Assembly (NCBI GenBank): GCA_964595625.1
Contig: CAZQQU010000012.1
Span: 10,077-74,076, forward strand
Reading direction: 5' to 3'
Origin: CAZQQU01 sp964595625
GTDB lineage: Bacteria > Bacteroidota > Bacteroidia > Flavobacteriales > Flavobacteriaceae
DNA length: 64,000 nucleotides
Each line of letters begins with the position of its first letter. The stretch's first letter is position 1. Both the position numbers and the translations under genes were made by a program. The notes below the pieces were generated by a model, which saw only the letters and a program-made list of their open reading frames with translations, had not been told where the DNA came from and made no database searches. Shown here piece after piece: positions 18,607-27,066 of the stretch.

Positions 18607-19776
18607 CTACGACTGGTGGGTCAGGTAATGGCAGGGTTGAGCGGCCAAAGCCTGTTGCAAATCAGCAATTAAATCGTCGGCATTTTCAACTCCACATGAA
18701 AGGCGTAATAACGAATCCTCTATACCCGATTGCAAGCGCCGTTCTCTAGGAATCGAGGCATGGGTCATCAAGGCCGGAATACACAGCAAACTTTTGACAC
18801 CACCTAGACTTTCGGCCAGTTTAAAATAGCGGGTAGTGGTAGCTAGTTGCTGGGCGGCTTGACTTGTGTTGTCTTTGAGGGTAAACGAAACCACTCCTCC
18901 ATAGAGCCCATTTTGTTGTTTTTTAGCCAGTTGGTGATTTTTGTGGGTGGTTAAGCCCGGATAAAAAACCCGATCTACTTCCGGATGGTTTTCCAGAAAT
19001 GCAGCCACTGCAAAGGCATTTTCACATTGCTTTCGATAACGCAAATCTAAGGTTTCAATCCCCCGTATGGTCAAAAAACAATCCCACGGCCCAAGGATAC
19101 CTCCAGAGGCATTTTGAATAAATTTAATTTGGTTGGAAAGCGCTTCGGAAGCACAAACTACCAGACCGGCAACCAAATCGGAGTGTCCGGCTAGGTACTT
19201 GGTAGCGCTGTGAATCACTAGATCGGCACCCCACGAAATGGGGGTTTGAGCAATGGGACAGGCAAAAGTGTTGTCCACTACCAAAAGGGCATCGACCTGC
19301 TTGGCAATGGTTGAAATCTGCTGAATATCTGCAATTTTTAAGGTAGGATTGGTAGGGGTTTCCAACCAGATTAATTTGGTTTTACTGCTTACGGCTTGGG
19401 CTACCTGCTCGGGTTCGGTCGCATCGACATAGGTGATTTTGATACCTAATTTTTGATACACTTGGGTAAACAAACGGTAGGCGCCCCCGTAAATATCATC
19501 TACGGCAATGATCTCGTCTCCAGTGGAAAGCAATTTTAATACGGCATCAATAGCCGCCAAACCGGTAGCAAAGGCAAAAGCCCGATGGCCGCCTTCTAAT
19601 TGGCAAACCAAATTTTCTAAGGCTTCTCGGGTGGGGTTATTGGTTCGGGCATAATCGTATCCCAGATGTTGTCCGGGAGCTTGCTGAACAAAGGTAGCTG
19701 TTTGGTACACCGGTACCGCAATTGATCCGGTTAATGGATCACTAGGAATGGCATGAATAATGGCAGTTGCATTCAT
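18607..19776 (-). CDS. metB: Cystathionine gamma-synthase / O-acylhomoserine-type trans-sulfuration enzyme
   Basis: 389 residues, Cys/Met metabolism PLP-enzyme family. The PLP lysine lies in SATKYLAGHSDLVAG (near residue 197). The substrate-side YDYARTNNPTREALE and the C-terminal RLSCGVENADDLIADL are typical. Such enzymes make cystathionine from an activated homoserine and cysteine, or sulfhydrylate it directly. MetB versus a lyase cannot be fixed from sequence alone, but first position in a SAM-riboswitch operon with hom and metH favours a biosynthetic role. No homoserine acyltransferase is in the window. Confidence 0.86.
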   Translation of the reverse strand: MNATAIIHAIPSDPLTGSIAVPVYQTATFVQQAPGQHLGYDYARTNNPTREALENLVCQLEGGHRAFAFATGLAAIDAVLKLLSTGDEIIAVDDIYGGAYRLFTQVYQKLGIKITYVDATEPEQVAQAVSSKTKLIWLETPTNPTLKIADIQQISTIAKQVDALLVVDNTFACPIAQTPISWGADLVIHSATKYLAGHSDLVAGLVVCASEALSNQIKFIQNASGGILGPWDCFLTIRGIETLDLRYRKQCENAFAVAAFLENHPEVDRVFYPGLTTHKNHQLAKKQQNGLYGGVVSFTLKDNTSQAAQQLATTTRYFKLAESLGGVKSLLCIPALMTHASIPRERRLQSGIEDSLLRLSCGVENADDLIADLQQALAAQPCHYLTHQS

Positions 19777-19826
19777 TTTTCTAAGATTTTGAGTTAATAA
19801 AAATTAAATCAAAAACTCGATGTTTC

Positions 19827-19840
19827 GCTTTCGCGAAAGC
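19827..19840. repeat. perfect GCTTTCGCGAAAGC palindrome in metB leader
   Basis: A 14-base perfect palindrome in the untranslated region between the riboswitch and metB, about 50 bases before the start codon. The same core occurs inside the phosphohexomutase gene at 32259-32274. Confidence 0.6.
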
Positions 19841-19870
19841 ATACATAGAAAAATGTTATTAAGAAAATTG

Positions 19871-19895
19871 ACAAATCTACAGGACGTAAATTTGT
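19871..19895 (-). terminator. candidate expression-platform hairpin of the SAM riboswitch
   Basis: On the minus strand ACAAAT pairs with ATTTGT (plus inner TAC/GTA), directly after the aptamer P1 3' strand and followed by CAATTTTC. It is weak and AT-rich. Its position fits a transcription-attenuation platform, but this is inference. Confidence 0.4.
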
Positions 19896-19899
19896 TTGA

Positions 19900-20019
19900 G
19901 TTATCTATCCTTCAGTACGAGAAATGATTCGTCTGTGAGGTAGAATTTAGCACCTTTCCAACGGTTTGGTAGGTTGCTAAGGCTTCAGCGGGTCTATTCC
20001 CTCCACCTTTCTTGATAAC
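19900..20019 (-). promoter_or_regulatory. SAM-I (S-box) riboswitch
   Basis: The minus strand carries the S-box core: TTATCAAGAAAGGTGGAGGG, then GACCCGCTGAAGCC, TAGCAACC, and GGTGCTAAATTCTACC near the 3' side. This closely follows the SAM-I consensus, with kink-turn, P3 and J3/4 elements in order. The outer P1 helix can form between GTTATC (20014-20019) and GATAAC (19900-19905). Binding of S-adenosylmethionine normally shuts off downstream expression. It precedes metB and so should control metB-hom-metH-metH-metF. A promoter-like AATCTTTG lies upstream at about 20050, with TTTG further out. The remaining upstream bases to 20319 show no gene. Confidence 0.95.
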
Positions 20020-20319
20020 ATTTCAGTAAGTTTTTGAACTTTGTGGGTACAAAGATTGTAAAAGTTATTTGGCTTGTGCAAACTTTTTGAATAAAAATTC
20101 CAAAAAAACACATCTCTATTTCATACAAAGCTTATAATCAATATTTTAGAATTATTCTTCCACCTCTTCCCCCTTAAACTCCGCTTTTTTTTGTTTCAGA
20201 CCATGAGTAGGATTTTATTTCACTTGATTTTTTAATCTGACAAGTTGGGGTATTTCTGAGAAGTAGGTTTTTAAAAATCTAGTTGACATTGATTATCTTC
20301 GCATTTTGAAAATGAGTTC

Positions 20320-22443
20320 ATGACTTCCATAGAATTTATCCAACACCAGCTTGCGGTACCCGCACGTTCTATAACCGCGACATTACAATTGTTTCAAGAA
20401 GATTGTACCATTCCATTTATCGCACGGTATCGTAAAGATCAAACCGGAAATCTGGATGAAATCCAATTGGAGCAAATCGCCAAATGCCAAAAAAAATACG
20501 ACGAAATCCTCCAGAGAAAAGCTACGGTTTTAAAAGCGATTCAGGAGCAGGGACAACTTACCGACACCTTGCGTCAATCGATAGAAAGCTGTTTTGATTT
20601 ACAGGAATTAGAGGATTTGTATTTTCCGTATAAAAAGAAACGAAAAACCCGAGCGGATATCGCCCGCGAACTAGGATTGGAACCGCTGGCGAAAATTTTA
20701 ATGGCGCAAACCGTTACCGATTGGGAAAATCGGGTGACCCAATATCTTCACCAAGAAATTGACAGCCCCGAAAAAGCCCTACAAGGAGCACGCGATATCA
20801 TAGCGGCCTGGATGAGTGAAAACCTGTATGTCCGCAAAACCCTGCGTAGGATGTTTCAAAGGCAGGCTCGCATCACCGCTCAGGTAATTAAAGATCAAGA
20901 ACAAGTAGAAGCGGCCCAAAAATATGCTCCATATTTTGATTGGCAGGAGTCGCTGTCAAGGATAGCTGCCCATCGGTTATTGGCTCTATTACGCGCAAAA
21001 AATGAGGGGGTTATACGCATTAACGTAGAAATAGACGAATCAGATGCATACGCCTTTTTAGAAAAACAATTTATCAAAAATACCAGTACCACAGCCGACC
21101 AGCTTCGGATGGCCATTCGGGATTGTTACAAGCGGTTATTAGCACCGTCCCTTGCCAGCGAGTGTTTGCAGGAAGCCAAAGCCAAAGCCGACCGGCAATC
21201 TATAGGTGTATTTTCGGCCAATTTGAATCAGTTACTTCTAGCACCTCCCTTGGGGGAAAAACGAATTTTAGCGATAGACCCGGGCTATAAAACCGGCTGC
21301 AAGGTGGTTTGTCTGGACGAACAAGGAAATTTGTTATATAACGAAACTATTTTTCCACACCCTCCTCAAAAGGAAACCCCCATGGCCATGAAAAAAATCA
21401 AATCCATGGTCAACGCCTATCAAATAGATGCCATTGCCATCGGCAATGGAACAGCCAGTCGGGAAACCGAAGCTTTTATTAAAAAAATAGCTTTTGATCG
21501 ACCGCTGCAGGTGTTTGTAGTTTCAGAAGCGGGAGCGTCGGTGTATTCTGCTAGTGCTCTAGCTCGTCAAGAATTTCCCAACTACGATGTCACGGTTCGG
21601 GGGGCGGTTTCTATCGGGCGAAGGCTGAGTGATCCTCTGGCGGAGTTGGTCAAAATAGATCCTAAGTCTATCGGAGTTGGCCAATACCAACACGATGTGG
21701 ATCAAAATTTATTAAAAGAAGAATTAGACCACACCGTGATACGCTGTGTTAATTCGGTAGGCATCAATATCAACACGGCCAGCCAATCGTTATTGAGTTA
21801 TGTGAGTGGTATTGGTGAAAAATTGGCCGCAAACATCGTGCAATACCGCAGTGAAAACGGTCCTTTTACCAACCGCCAGCAATTGAAAAAAGTACCCCGA
21901 TTGGGTGAAAAAGCCTTTCAACAAGCAGCCGCTTTTATACGGATCAAAGAAGGAGAAAATCCCTTGGACAATTCGGCAGTTCACCCCGAGGCATATCCCA
22001 TCGTCGAACAAATAGCTCAGGACTTGGGCACTGATGTGCAACAACTTATTGGAAATCATTCCCTGATTTCTCAGGTTAATCCCGAAAAATACCTCAGCGG
22101 GGAAATGGGTATTTTGAGCCTTCAAGACATTCTAAAAGAACTAAAAAAACCAGGATTAGACCCTCGAAAAGCAGCTCAAGTGTTTGAATTTGATCCGAAT
22201 ATTAAATCCATTAAAGATCTTAAACTCGGAATGGTACTACCGGGAATTGTAAGTAATATTACAGCTTTTGGATGTTTTGTTGATATTGGAATTAAAGAAA
22301 ACGGCTTGGTACATATATCCCAACTTCGAGCTGCTTATGTTGCGGATGTAAATGAAGTTGTGAAGCTACACCAACACGTTCAAGTGAAAGTTTTAGACAT
22401 TGATGAAGCCCGAAAACGCATCCAACTGACTATGATTTTATAA
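20320..22443 (+). CDS. Tex family RNA-binding transcription accessory protein
   Basis: 707 residues. Order: N-terminal helical Tex region (FIARYRKDQTGNLDEIQL), YqgF-like RNase H fold (ILAIDPGYKTGCKVV, about 316-330), helix-hairpin-helix pair (NINTASQSLLSYVSGIGEKLA, about 485), and a C-terminal S1 RNA-binding domain (GMVLPGIVSNITAFGCFVDIG, about 640-707). Known role: conserved nucleic-acid-binding factor acting in transcription or ribosome-associated processes; the exact function in Bacteroidota is unclear. The ATG at 20320 is preferred because the ATG just upstream runs into a stop after two codons. A TATCTTCG promoter-like box is at 20294-20301. Confidence 0.93.
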   Translation: MTSIEFIQHQLAVPARSITATLQLFQEDCTIPFIARYRKDQTGNLDEIQLEQIAKCQKKYDEILQRKATVLKAIQEQGQLTDTLRQSIESCFDLQELEDLYFPYKKKRKTRADIARELGLEPLAKILMAQTVTDWENRVTQYLHQEIDSPEKALQGARDIIAAWMSENLYVRKTLRRMFQRQARITAQVIKDQEQVEAAQKYAPYFDWQESLSRIAAHRLLALLRAKNEGVIRINVEIDESDAYAFLEKQFIKNTSTTADQLRMAIRDCYKRLLAPSLASECLQEAKAKADRQSIGVFSANLNQLLLAPPLGEKRILAIDPGYKTGCKVVCLDEQGNLLYNETIFPHPPQKETPMAMKKIKSMVNAYQIDAIAIGNGTASRETEAFIKKIAFDRPLQVFVVSEAGASVYSASALARQEFPNYDVTVRGAVSIGRRLSDPLAELVKIDPKSIGVGQYQHDVDQNLLKEELDHTVIRCVNSVGININTASQSLLSYVSGIGEKLAANIVQYRSENGPFTNRQQLKKVPRLGEKAFQQAAAFIRIKEGENPLDNSAVHPEAYPIVEQIAQDLGTDVQQLIGNHSLISQVNPEKYLSGEMGILSLQDILKELKKPGLDPRKAAQVFEFDPNIKSIKDLKLGMVLPGIVSNITAFGCFVDIGIKENGLVHISQLRAAYVADVNEVVKLHQHVQVKVLDIDEARKRIQLTMIL

Positions 22444-22483
22444 CGCAATGCATAGGCCTTTGGAAGTAAAAGATTCCACGCAA

Positions 22484-22966
22484 TTACTTGTTTAGCTTTT
22501 CTGCTTTTTGTAATACCGTATTTTTGAGTTCGGTTTTATAATCCATAATTTTTTGAAGCACCTCGGGGTGGTGGCTCCCGATGATTTGAGCGGCTAAGAT
22601 ACCTGCATTTTTAGCACCGTTGAGGGCCACCGTAGCTACGGGAACCCCGGCAGGCATTTGTAGTATGGACAACACCGAATCCCAGCCATCGATAGAATTA
22701 CTCGATTTTACAGGAACTCCGATGACCGGTAGCGGACTCATAGCGGCGACCATACCGGGCAGGTGGGCAGCCCCTCCGGCACCGGCAATAATGACCGAAA
22801 AACCTTGAAGGTGCGCTTGGGTGGCAAATTCGTATAGTTTTTCAGGAGTGCGGTGAGCCGAAACTATATCGATTACCACTTCGATATCCCAACTTTTTAA
22901 GAGGTCGGCGGCTTGTTGCATAATCGGCAGATCGCTATCGCTGCCCATCACAATGGCTACTTTCAT
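22484..22966 (-). CDS. purE: N5-carboxyaminoimidazole ribonucleotide mutase
   Basis: 160 residues. The class I PurE signatures GSDSDLPIMQQA at the N-terminus, SAHRTPEKLYEFA and AGGAAHLPGMVAA are all present. It moves the carboxyl group of N5-CAIR to give CAIR in purine synthesis. It follows purK with a 72-base gap on the same strand, so the PurK product is passed to the PurE enzyme. It converges on tex with about 40 bases between. Confidence 0.96.
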   Translation of the reverse strand: MKVAIVMGSDSDLPIMQQAADLLKSWDIEVVIDIVSAHRTPEKLYEFATQAHLQGFSVIIAGAGGAAHLPGMVAAMSPLPVIGVPVKSSNSIDGWDSVLSILQMPAGVPVATVALNGAKNAGILAAQIIGSHHPEVLQKIMDYKTELKNTVLQKAEKLNK

Positions 22967-23038
22967 AGGGGTAGGTTTATTTTTTAAAATATCTTCAAAT
23001 ATACCAAGTATTCGGTACTTATTTTTTTCCCGTAAGGG

Positions 23039-24202
23039 TTACTTACTAATCACACGTATGGTATTCTTAACCTGTTCTGCAATTTGACGGGCTTTTTTCA
23101 TATCGTTATGGACTATAGTAACGTGCCCCATTTTACGAAAGGGACGAGTTTCGCTTTTTCCATATATATGGGGAGTTACACCGGGCATGGCCATAATTTT
23201 CTCCATATTTTCATATACCACCGGGCCGGTATAACCTTCTTCGCCTACCAAATTAACCATAATTCCGGGAACTTTACTAGTGGTATCTCCCAAAGGCAAA
23301 TCTAAAATAGCCCGTAAATGTTGTTCAAATTGATTGGTATAACTGGCTTCGATACTGTAATGCCCCGAGTTATGTGGCCGAGGGGCCACTTCATTGATTA
23401 AAATCTGATCGTCTTGCGTTTGAAACATTTCAACGGCCAACAAACCAACATGTTGGAATTTCTCGGCTACTCCTATAGCAATGGCTCGTGCCTGTTGAGC
23501 CACTGACTCGTCGATACGAGCCGGACAAATGACATATTCTACTTGATTGGCCTCGGGGTGAAATTCCATTTCCACCACTGGGTAGGTACACCAATCTCCC
23601 GAAACATTCCGGGCCACAATTACAGCGAGTTCGTTTTTAAAATCGACCAACTCTTCGGCAATACACTCTACGGAAGGCAAACCCGATAAATCTTCTTGAT
23701 TTCGAACCACTTTCACCCCTTGTCCGTCGTAACCAAACTCGGTAGATTTCCAGACAAAAGGGAAGGTAACCTGATTTTGGTGAACGGCTTCTTGCAACTG
23801 CTCCAAAGAATCAAATAACTGAAAATCAGAAGTAGGCAGTCCGTTTTCTTTATAAAATTGTTTTTGTCTTCCTTTGTTTTGAATAATTCGCAAAGTGGCA
23901 GGTTTTGGAAATACCTTGACCCCTTCTTGTTCCAACTTTTCTAGGGCATCTACATTGACCAACTCAATTTCAAAAGTGAGTACATCCACTTGTTTTCCAA
24001 ATTGATAAACCGTGTCAAAATCAAACAAGCTTCCTTGTTTAAAATGGTTGCAGGCAATGCGGCAAGGAGCATCAGTACTCGGGTCTAATACATAAGTTTG
24101 CAGGTCCCATTTTCGGGTGTCGTACAACATCATTTTTCCCAATTGTCCGCCGCCCAGTATTCCCAATTTAAAATTACTAGAAAAATAATTTTTAGAGTGC
24201 AT
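23039..24202 (-). CDS. purK: 5-(carboxyamino)imidazole ribonucleotide synthase
   Basis: 387 residues from the ATG at 24202. A GTG at 24226 is rejected because a TATTTTTG promoter box lies between the two. ATP-grasp enzyme: LGILGGGQLGKMM nucleotide loop at the start, FVWKSTEFGYDGQG lysine/glycine loop, and EVAPRPHNSGHYSIEA near residue 275, the metal/ATP site. It makes N5-CAIR from AIR, ATP and bicarbonate and is the first gene of a purK-purE unit. Confidence 0.95.
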   Translation of the reverse strand: MHSKNYFSSNFKLGILGGGQLGKMMLYDTRKWDLQTYVLDPSTDAPCRIACNHFKQGSLFDFDTVYQFGKQVDVLTFEIELVNVDALEKLEQEGVKVFPKPATLRIIQNKGRQKQFYKENGLPTSDFQLFDSLEQLQEAVHQNQVTFPFVWKSTEFGYDGQGVKVVRNQEDLSGLPSVECIAEELVDFKNELAVIVARNVSGDWCTYPVVEMEFHPEANQVEYVICPARIDESVAQQARAIAIGVAEKFQHVGLLAVEMFQTQDDQILINEVAPRPHNSGHYSIEASYTNQFEQHLRAILDLPLGDTTSKVPGIMVNLVGEEGYTGPVVYENMEKIMAMPGVTPHIYGKSETRPFRKMGHVTIVHNDMKKARQIAEQVKNTIRVISK

Positions 24203-24215
24203 CCTATTTTTTTTG

Positions 24216-24223
24216 CAAAAATA
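24216..24223 (-). promoter_or_regulatory. purK promoter -7 box (TATTTTTG)
   Basis: TAnnTTTG match on the minus strand, 14 bases before the purK ATG; it decides the start codon. Confidence 0.55.
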
Positions 24224-24381
24224 CACATTCTACACACACCCGACAGCTACAAAACCTAATATTAATAACAACTGATTGAAAATCAATCACTAGCATATTT
24301 TAAAATCACTAAAAATTTAACATATTTGATAGTAATTTTTATCCAAATATTTTATTCATTTGTTATATTAGTACTCCATCT

Positions 24382-24969
24382 ATGATTTTTCCAAAGACTG
24401 AATTGCAGTTTATCAGCCCAGAAATGGGATATGGTGTGGTCGCTACCGAATTTATCCCCAAAGGAACCATCACATGGGTTTTAGATCGCTTGGATCGGGA
24501 ATTTACACCCCGTCAAATTCAGCAACTCCCTCCTACCTACCAAGGGATAATAGACACTTATTCTTATCGAAATAATCGGGGAAATTATGTGTTGTGTTGG
24601 GATTTTGGACGCTATGTCAATCACAGTTTTAAATCCAATTGCCTCACCACAGCTTATAATTTTGAAATAGCTATACGCGATATATATCCGGGAGAACAAC
24701 TGACGGACGATTACGGCTATTTAAATGTGAATACACCTTTTGAACCCATTGACGAGGGCACCGAAAGAAAAGTGGTTTATCCCGACGATCTGCCCAATTA
24801 CTACTCGCAGTGGGACGCCCAACTCAAAGAGGTATTTCCGTTGATTGTTCGGGTACCTCAACCTTTAAAAAGCTTGTTATCACAACAACAATGGAAAACC
24901 GTTGAAAAGGTAGCTAACCAACAACAGGAAATGCGTTCGATATTAACCTGTTATTTTTACAACAAATAA
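24382..24969 (+). CDS. SET-domain protein (putative lysine methyltransferase)
   Basis: 195 residues. SET-fold hallmarks are in order: MGYGVVATEFIPKGT (SET-N glycine turn), then GRYVNHSFKSNC (the NHS-type pseudoknot motif), then IYPGEQLTDDYGYLN (the D-Y of the active site). The domain fills about residues 8-120. The remaining 75 residues have no recognised motif. SET domains transfer methyl from SAM to lysine. Bacterial homologues exist but their substrates are mostly unknown; a post-SET cysteine cluster is not seen. It stands alone between purK and adk. Confidence 0.8.
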   Translation: MIFPKTELQFISPEMGYGVVATEFIPKGTITWVLDRLDREFTPRQIQQLPPTYQGIIDTYSYRNNRGNYVLCWDFGRYVNHSFKSNCLTTAYNFEIAIRDIYPGEQLTDDYGYLNVNTPFEPIDEGTERKVVYPDDLPNYYSQWDAQLKEVFPLIVRVPQPLKSLLSQQQWKTVEKVANQQQEMRSILTCYFYNK

Positions 24970-24985
24970 ATTTTCTGTGAAAGCA

Positions 24986-25019
24986 TCTAAAAATAGATAG
25001 CACTAAAGATATTTTTAGA
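24986..25019. terminator. AT-rich perfect inverted repeat after the SET gene
   Basis: TCTAAAAATA and TATTTTTAGA form a 10-bp perfect stem with a 14-base loop, 17 bases after the stop codon. Possible terminator, but with little GC and no strong T-run. Confidence 0.4.
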
Positions 25020-25181
25020 AGTTAATTTTCTCGAAATACAGAAAGGGTAGTATTGGAATCTAATAGGCTATTTGTACTGCCATTTTTTTTGTAAAACATA
25101 AAATTTAGTTATTAGGCGAATGATTGTTTACAGAAATTTGTAGTTTCGTTGCCCAAATACCTATTTTAAAGAAAATAATTC

Positions 25182-25754
25182 ATGAAAAACATCATCCTTT
25201 TTGGACCTCCCGGAGCCGGGAAAGGTACTCAGGCCGAATTTTTAAAAGAAGCCTACCAATTAGTGCATATCTCAACTGGCGATGTATTCCGATACAACAT
25301 TAAAAACCAAACCGAATTAGGGCAACTGGCTCAATCGTATATCAATCAAGGTCAGTTGGTACCCGATCAAGTAACCATTAATATGTTAAGTGCCGAGGTA
25401 GATAAAAACCCCGAAGCGAAGGGATTTATTTTTGATGGATTTCCTCGCACTCAAGCCCAAGCAGAAGCTTTGGATGTGTTGTTAGGTTCTAAGAATACCC
25501 AGGTTAACGCCATGGTCGCTTTGGAAGTGGATGATGAAATTTTAGTCGCTCGCCTCCTCAATCGCGGAAAAACCAGTGGTCGTGCTGATGATGCGGACGA
25601 ACAGGTGATTCGCAATCGCATACAGGTTTATTATAATGAAACCGCAATTTTAAAAGATTTTTATCAAAATCAAGGCAAGTATTTTGGGGTGGATGGAGTC
25701 GGTAGTATTGAAGAAATTACCGCTCGATTGCGTACGGTGATTGATTCGTTATAA
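25182..25754 (+). CDS. adk: Adenylate kinase
   Basis: 190 residues, the short-LID form without Zn cysteines. P-loop GPPGAGKGTQ at residues 7-16, STGDVFR NMP-binding, the FDGFPRTQAQAE switch and RADDADEQVIRNRI in the LID/core are intact. It interconverts ATP + AMP and 2 ADP. A 212-base upstream gap contains a TAGTTTCG promoter-like box near 25141 and no gene. Confidence 0.96.
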   Translation: MKNIILFGPPGAGKGTQAEFLKEAYQLVHISTGDVFRYNIKNQTELGQLAQSYINQGQLVPDQVTINMLSAEVDKNPEAKGFIFDGFPRTQAQAEALDVLLGSKNTQVNAMVALEVDDEILVARLLNRGKTSGRADDADEQVIRNRIQVYYNETAILKDFYQNQGKYFGVDGVGSIEEITARLRTVIDSL

Positions 25755-25807
25755 ATGTTTTAAAAAATTGCACCTTACAAGCGAATCGAATTTTAATCAT
25801 TTTTTAT

Positions 25808-25849
25808 AAAAAAAACCTCAGTCGGTAAGCTTATACATACCTACTGAGG
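25808..25849 (-). terminator. intrinsic terminator downstream of the YceI gene
   Basis: CCTCAGT.GGTA pairs with TACC.ACTGAGG (25816-25849, one mismatch). The minus strand then runs into an eight-base T-run (25808-25815), 30 bases after the YceI stop. Confidence 0.8.
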
Positions 25850-25878
25850 AATAGATAACCAAAATTAACAAGGTTTAC

Positions 25879-26442
25879 TTAGAACGTAAATTCAATTTCG
25901 ATTTCGAAATGATCGTAGATGGTGTTGTCTCCTAAATTAGAGAAAAAACTACCCGAGCCATACCGAATATTATATAAAGTACGATCTATTTTTAATTCGG
26001 CTTCGGCTTTGTTGCCTTCAATTTCCAATTCAAAACCTACCGGATGGGTAATTCCTTTGATGGTCAAATCCGCATTAACATAGTAGCCATCTTCAATTTT
26101 GTTAGCACTTTTCACCACTAGAGTAGCCGTAGGATGATTATCAACACCAAAGAAATCGTCCGATTTTAAATGAGCTTCTAATTTTTCTTTTCCAGTACCG
26201 GTTAAATCAGTCACACTAATGGTAGTCATATCTACCACAAATTTACCTCCCACTAATTGGGTACCCTCAAACTCTAACACTCCTTCTTTCAATTGAATGG
26301 TACCATCATGTTTGCCCGTGATTTTTTTGCCTTCCCATTCAATTTTACTTTGAGTGACTTGACGCTCCGTTTTTTGCGCCCATATTGCTAAGGGAGCCAT
26401 AAAAAAAGCGATTACTGCAGTTTTAAAAAATAAATGTTTCAT
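25879..26442 (-). CDS. YceI family exported protein
   Basis: 187 residues with a clear signal peptide (MKHLFFKTAVIAFFMAPLAIWAQ). The mature part is one YceI-type lipocalin-like barrel; GTQLVGGKFVVDMTTISV, LKSDDFFGVDNHPTATL and ADLTIKGITHPVGFELE are family patterns. YceI proteins are periplasmic and some bind polyisoprenoid lipids; the ligand here is unknown. It lies 35 bases downstream of a MarR regulator on the same strand, and a palindrome in that gap resembles one before the regulator. A terminator follows. Confidence 0.88.
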   Translation of the reverse strand: MKHLFFKTAVIAFFMAPLAIWAQKTERQVTQSKIEWEGKKITGKHDGTIQLKEGVLEFEGTQLVGGKFVVDMTTISVTDLTGTGKEKLEAHLKSDDFFGVDNHPTATLVVKSANKIEDGYYVNADLTIKGITHPVGFELEIEGNKAEAELKIDRTLYNIRYGSGSFFSNLGDNTIYDHFEIEIEFTF

Positions 26443-26452
26443 AAAAATAGTG

Positions 26453-26473
26453 ATTAATGTATATACAATGATT
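26453..26473. promoter_or_regulatory. operator-like GTATATAC palindrome between marR-type gene and yceI
   Basis: The GTATATAC core (26459-26466) sits within AATGTATATACAATG. The same core with TTG/CAA arms occurs at the MarR gene start (26937-26948). Likely a binding site of the adjacent MarR regulator; inference from position and repetition. Confidence 0.5.
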
Positions 26474-26477
26474 AAAA

Positions 26478-26927
26478 TTATTTCAATTTATCTAAAATTC
26501 CATTCAAGGTATCCAATTCTTGAAGAGACAGATTTTTTAGTATTTCTATATGAGTCATTTTTACCAGCACATCCAACTCGTTCAACACCTTCAATCCTGC
26601 TTCGGTAATGGTAATTTCGACCTTGCGTTTGTTTTCCGGACACACTTGCCGATGAGCCCAGTCTTTGAACACTAACTTATCCACCAAGCGCGTAGTATTA
26701 CTCATTTTACTAATCATCCGCTCTTGAATACCAAAGAGATTTATCGGATTGCCTTTCTGACCTCTTAAAATACGTAACACATTGTATTGCTGGATTGAGA
26801 GACCATAGGGCTTTAACTTTTCTGACAACCTCTCCTCCACCAAATAACCGCTATAAATGATGTTTAATACCGATCGTTCCATCGGATGTAAGACGACACT
26901 ACTCTTGATTACTTCTTCAATGGTCAT
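26478..26927 (-). CDS. MarR family transcriptional regulator
   Basis: 149 residues from the ATG at 26927; a TTG 21 bases upstream would translate the operator palindrome and is rejected. The winged-helix core is seen as LSIQQYNVLRILRGQKG, LFGIQERMISKMSNTTRLVDKL (recognition helix region) and RKVEITITEAGLKVL (wing and following helix). MarR proteins are dimers that bind short palindromes, usually near their own gene. A perfect palindrome overlapping the upstream region and a second one before yceI suggest autoregulation plus control of yceI. Ligand unknown. Confidence 0.85.
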   Translation of the reverse strand: MTIEEVIKSSVVLHPMERSVLNIIYSGYLVEERLSEKLKPYGLSIQQYNVLRILRGQKGNPINLFGIQERMISKMSNTTRLVDKLVFKDWAHRQVCPENKRKVEITITEAGLKVLNELDVLVKMTHIEILKNLSLQELDTLNGILDKLK

Positions 26928-26936
26928 GGATAACAA

Positions 26937-26948
26937 TTGTATATACAA
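26937..26948. promoter_or_regulatory. perfect TTGTATATACAA palindrome, putative MarR operator
   Basis: 12-base perfect palindrome 10 bases upstream of the MarR ATG. Together with the copy at 26453-26473 it forms a two-site set. Confidence 0.55.
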
Positions 26949-27066
26949 ATGTATGGCAACAAATTGATTTAAACAAACTTATTATCATAAAATTCACTTA
27001 GGGTTTTGTTAAATTCTTTAATTTCACCCACTCTTTACTTATTTTAGTTCCTACAAATAGTTGATT

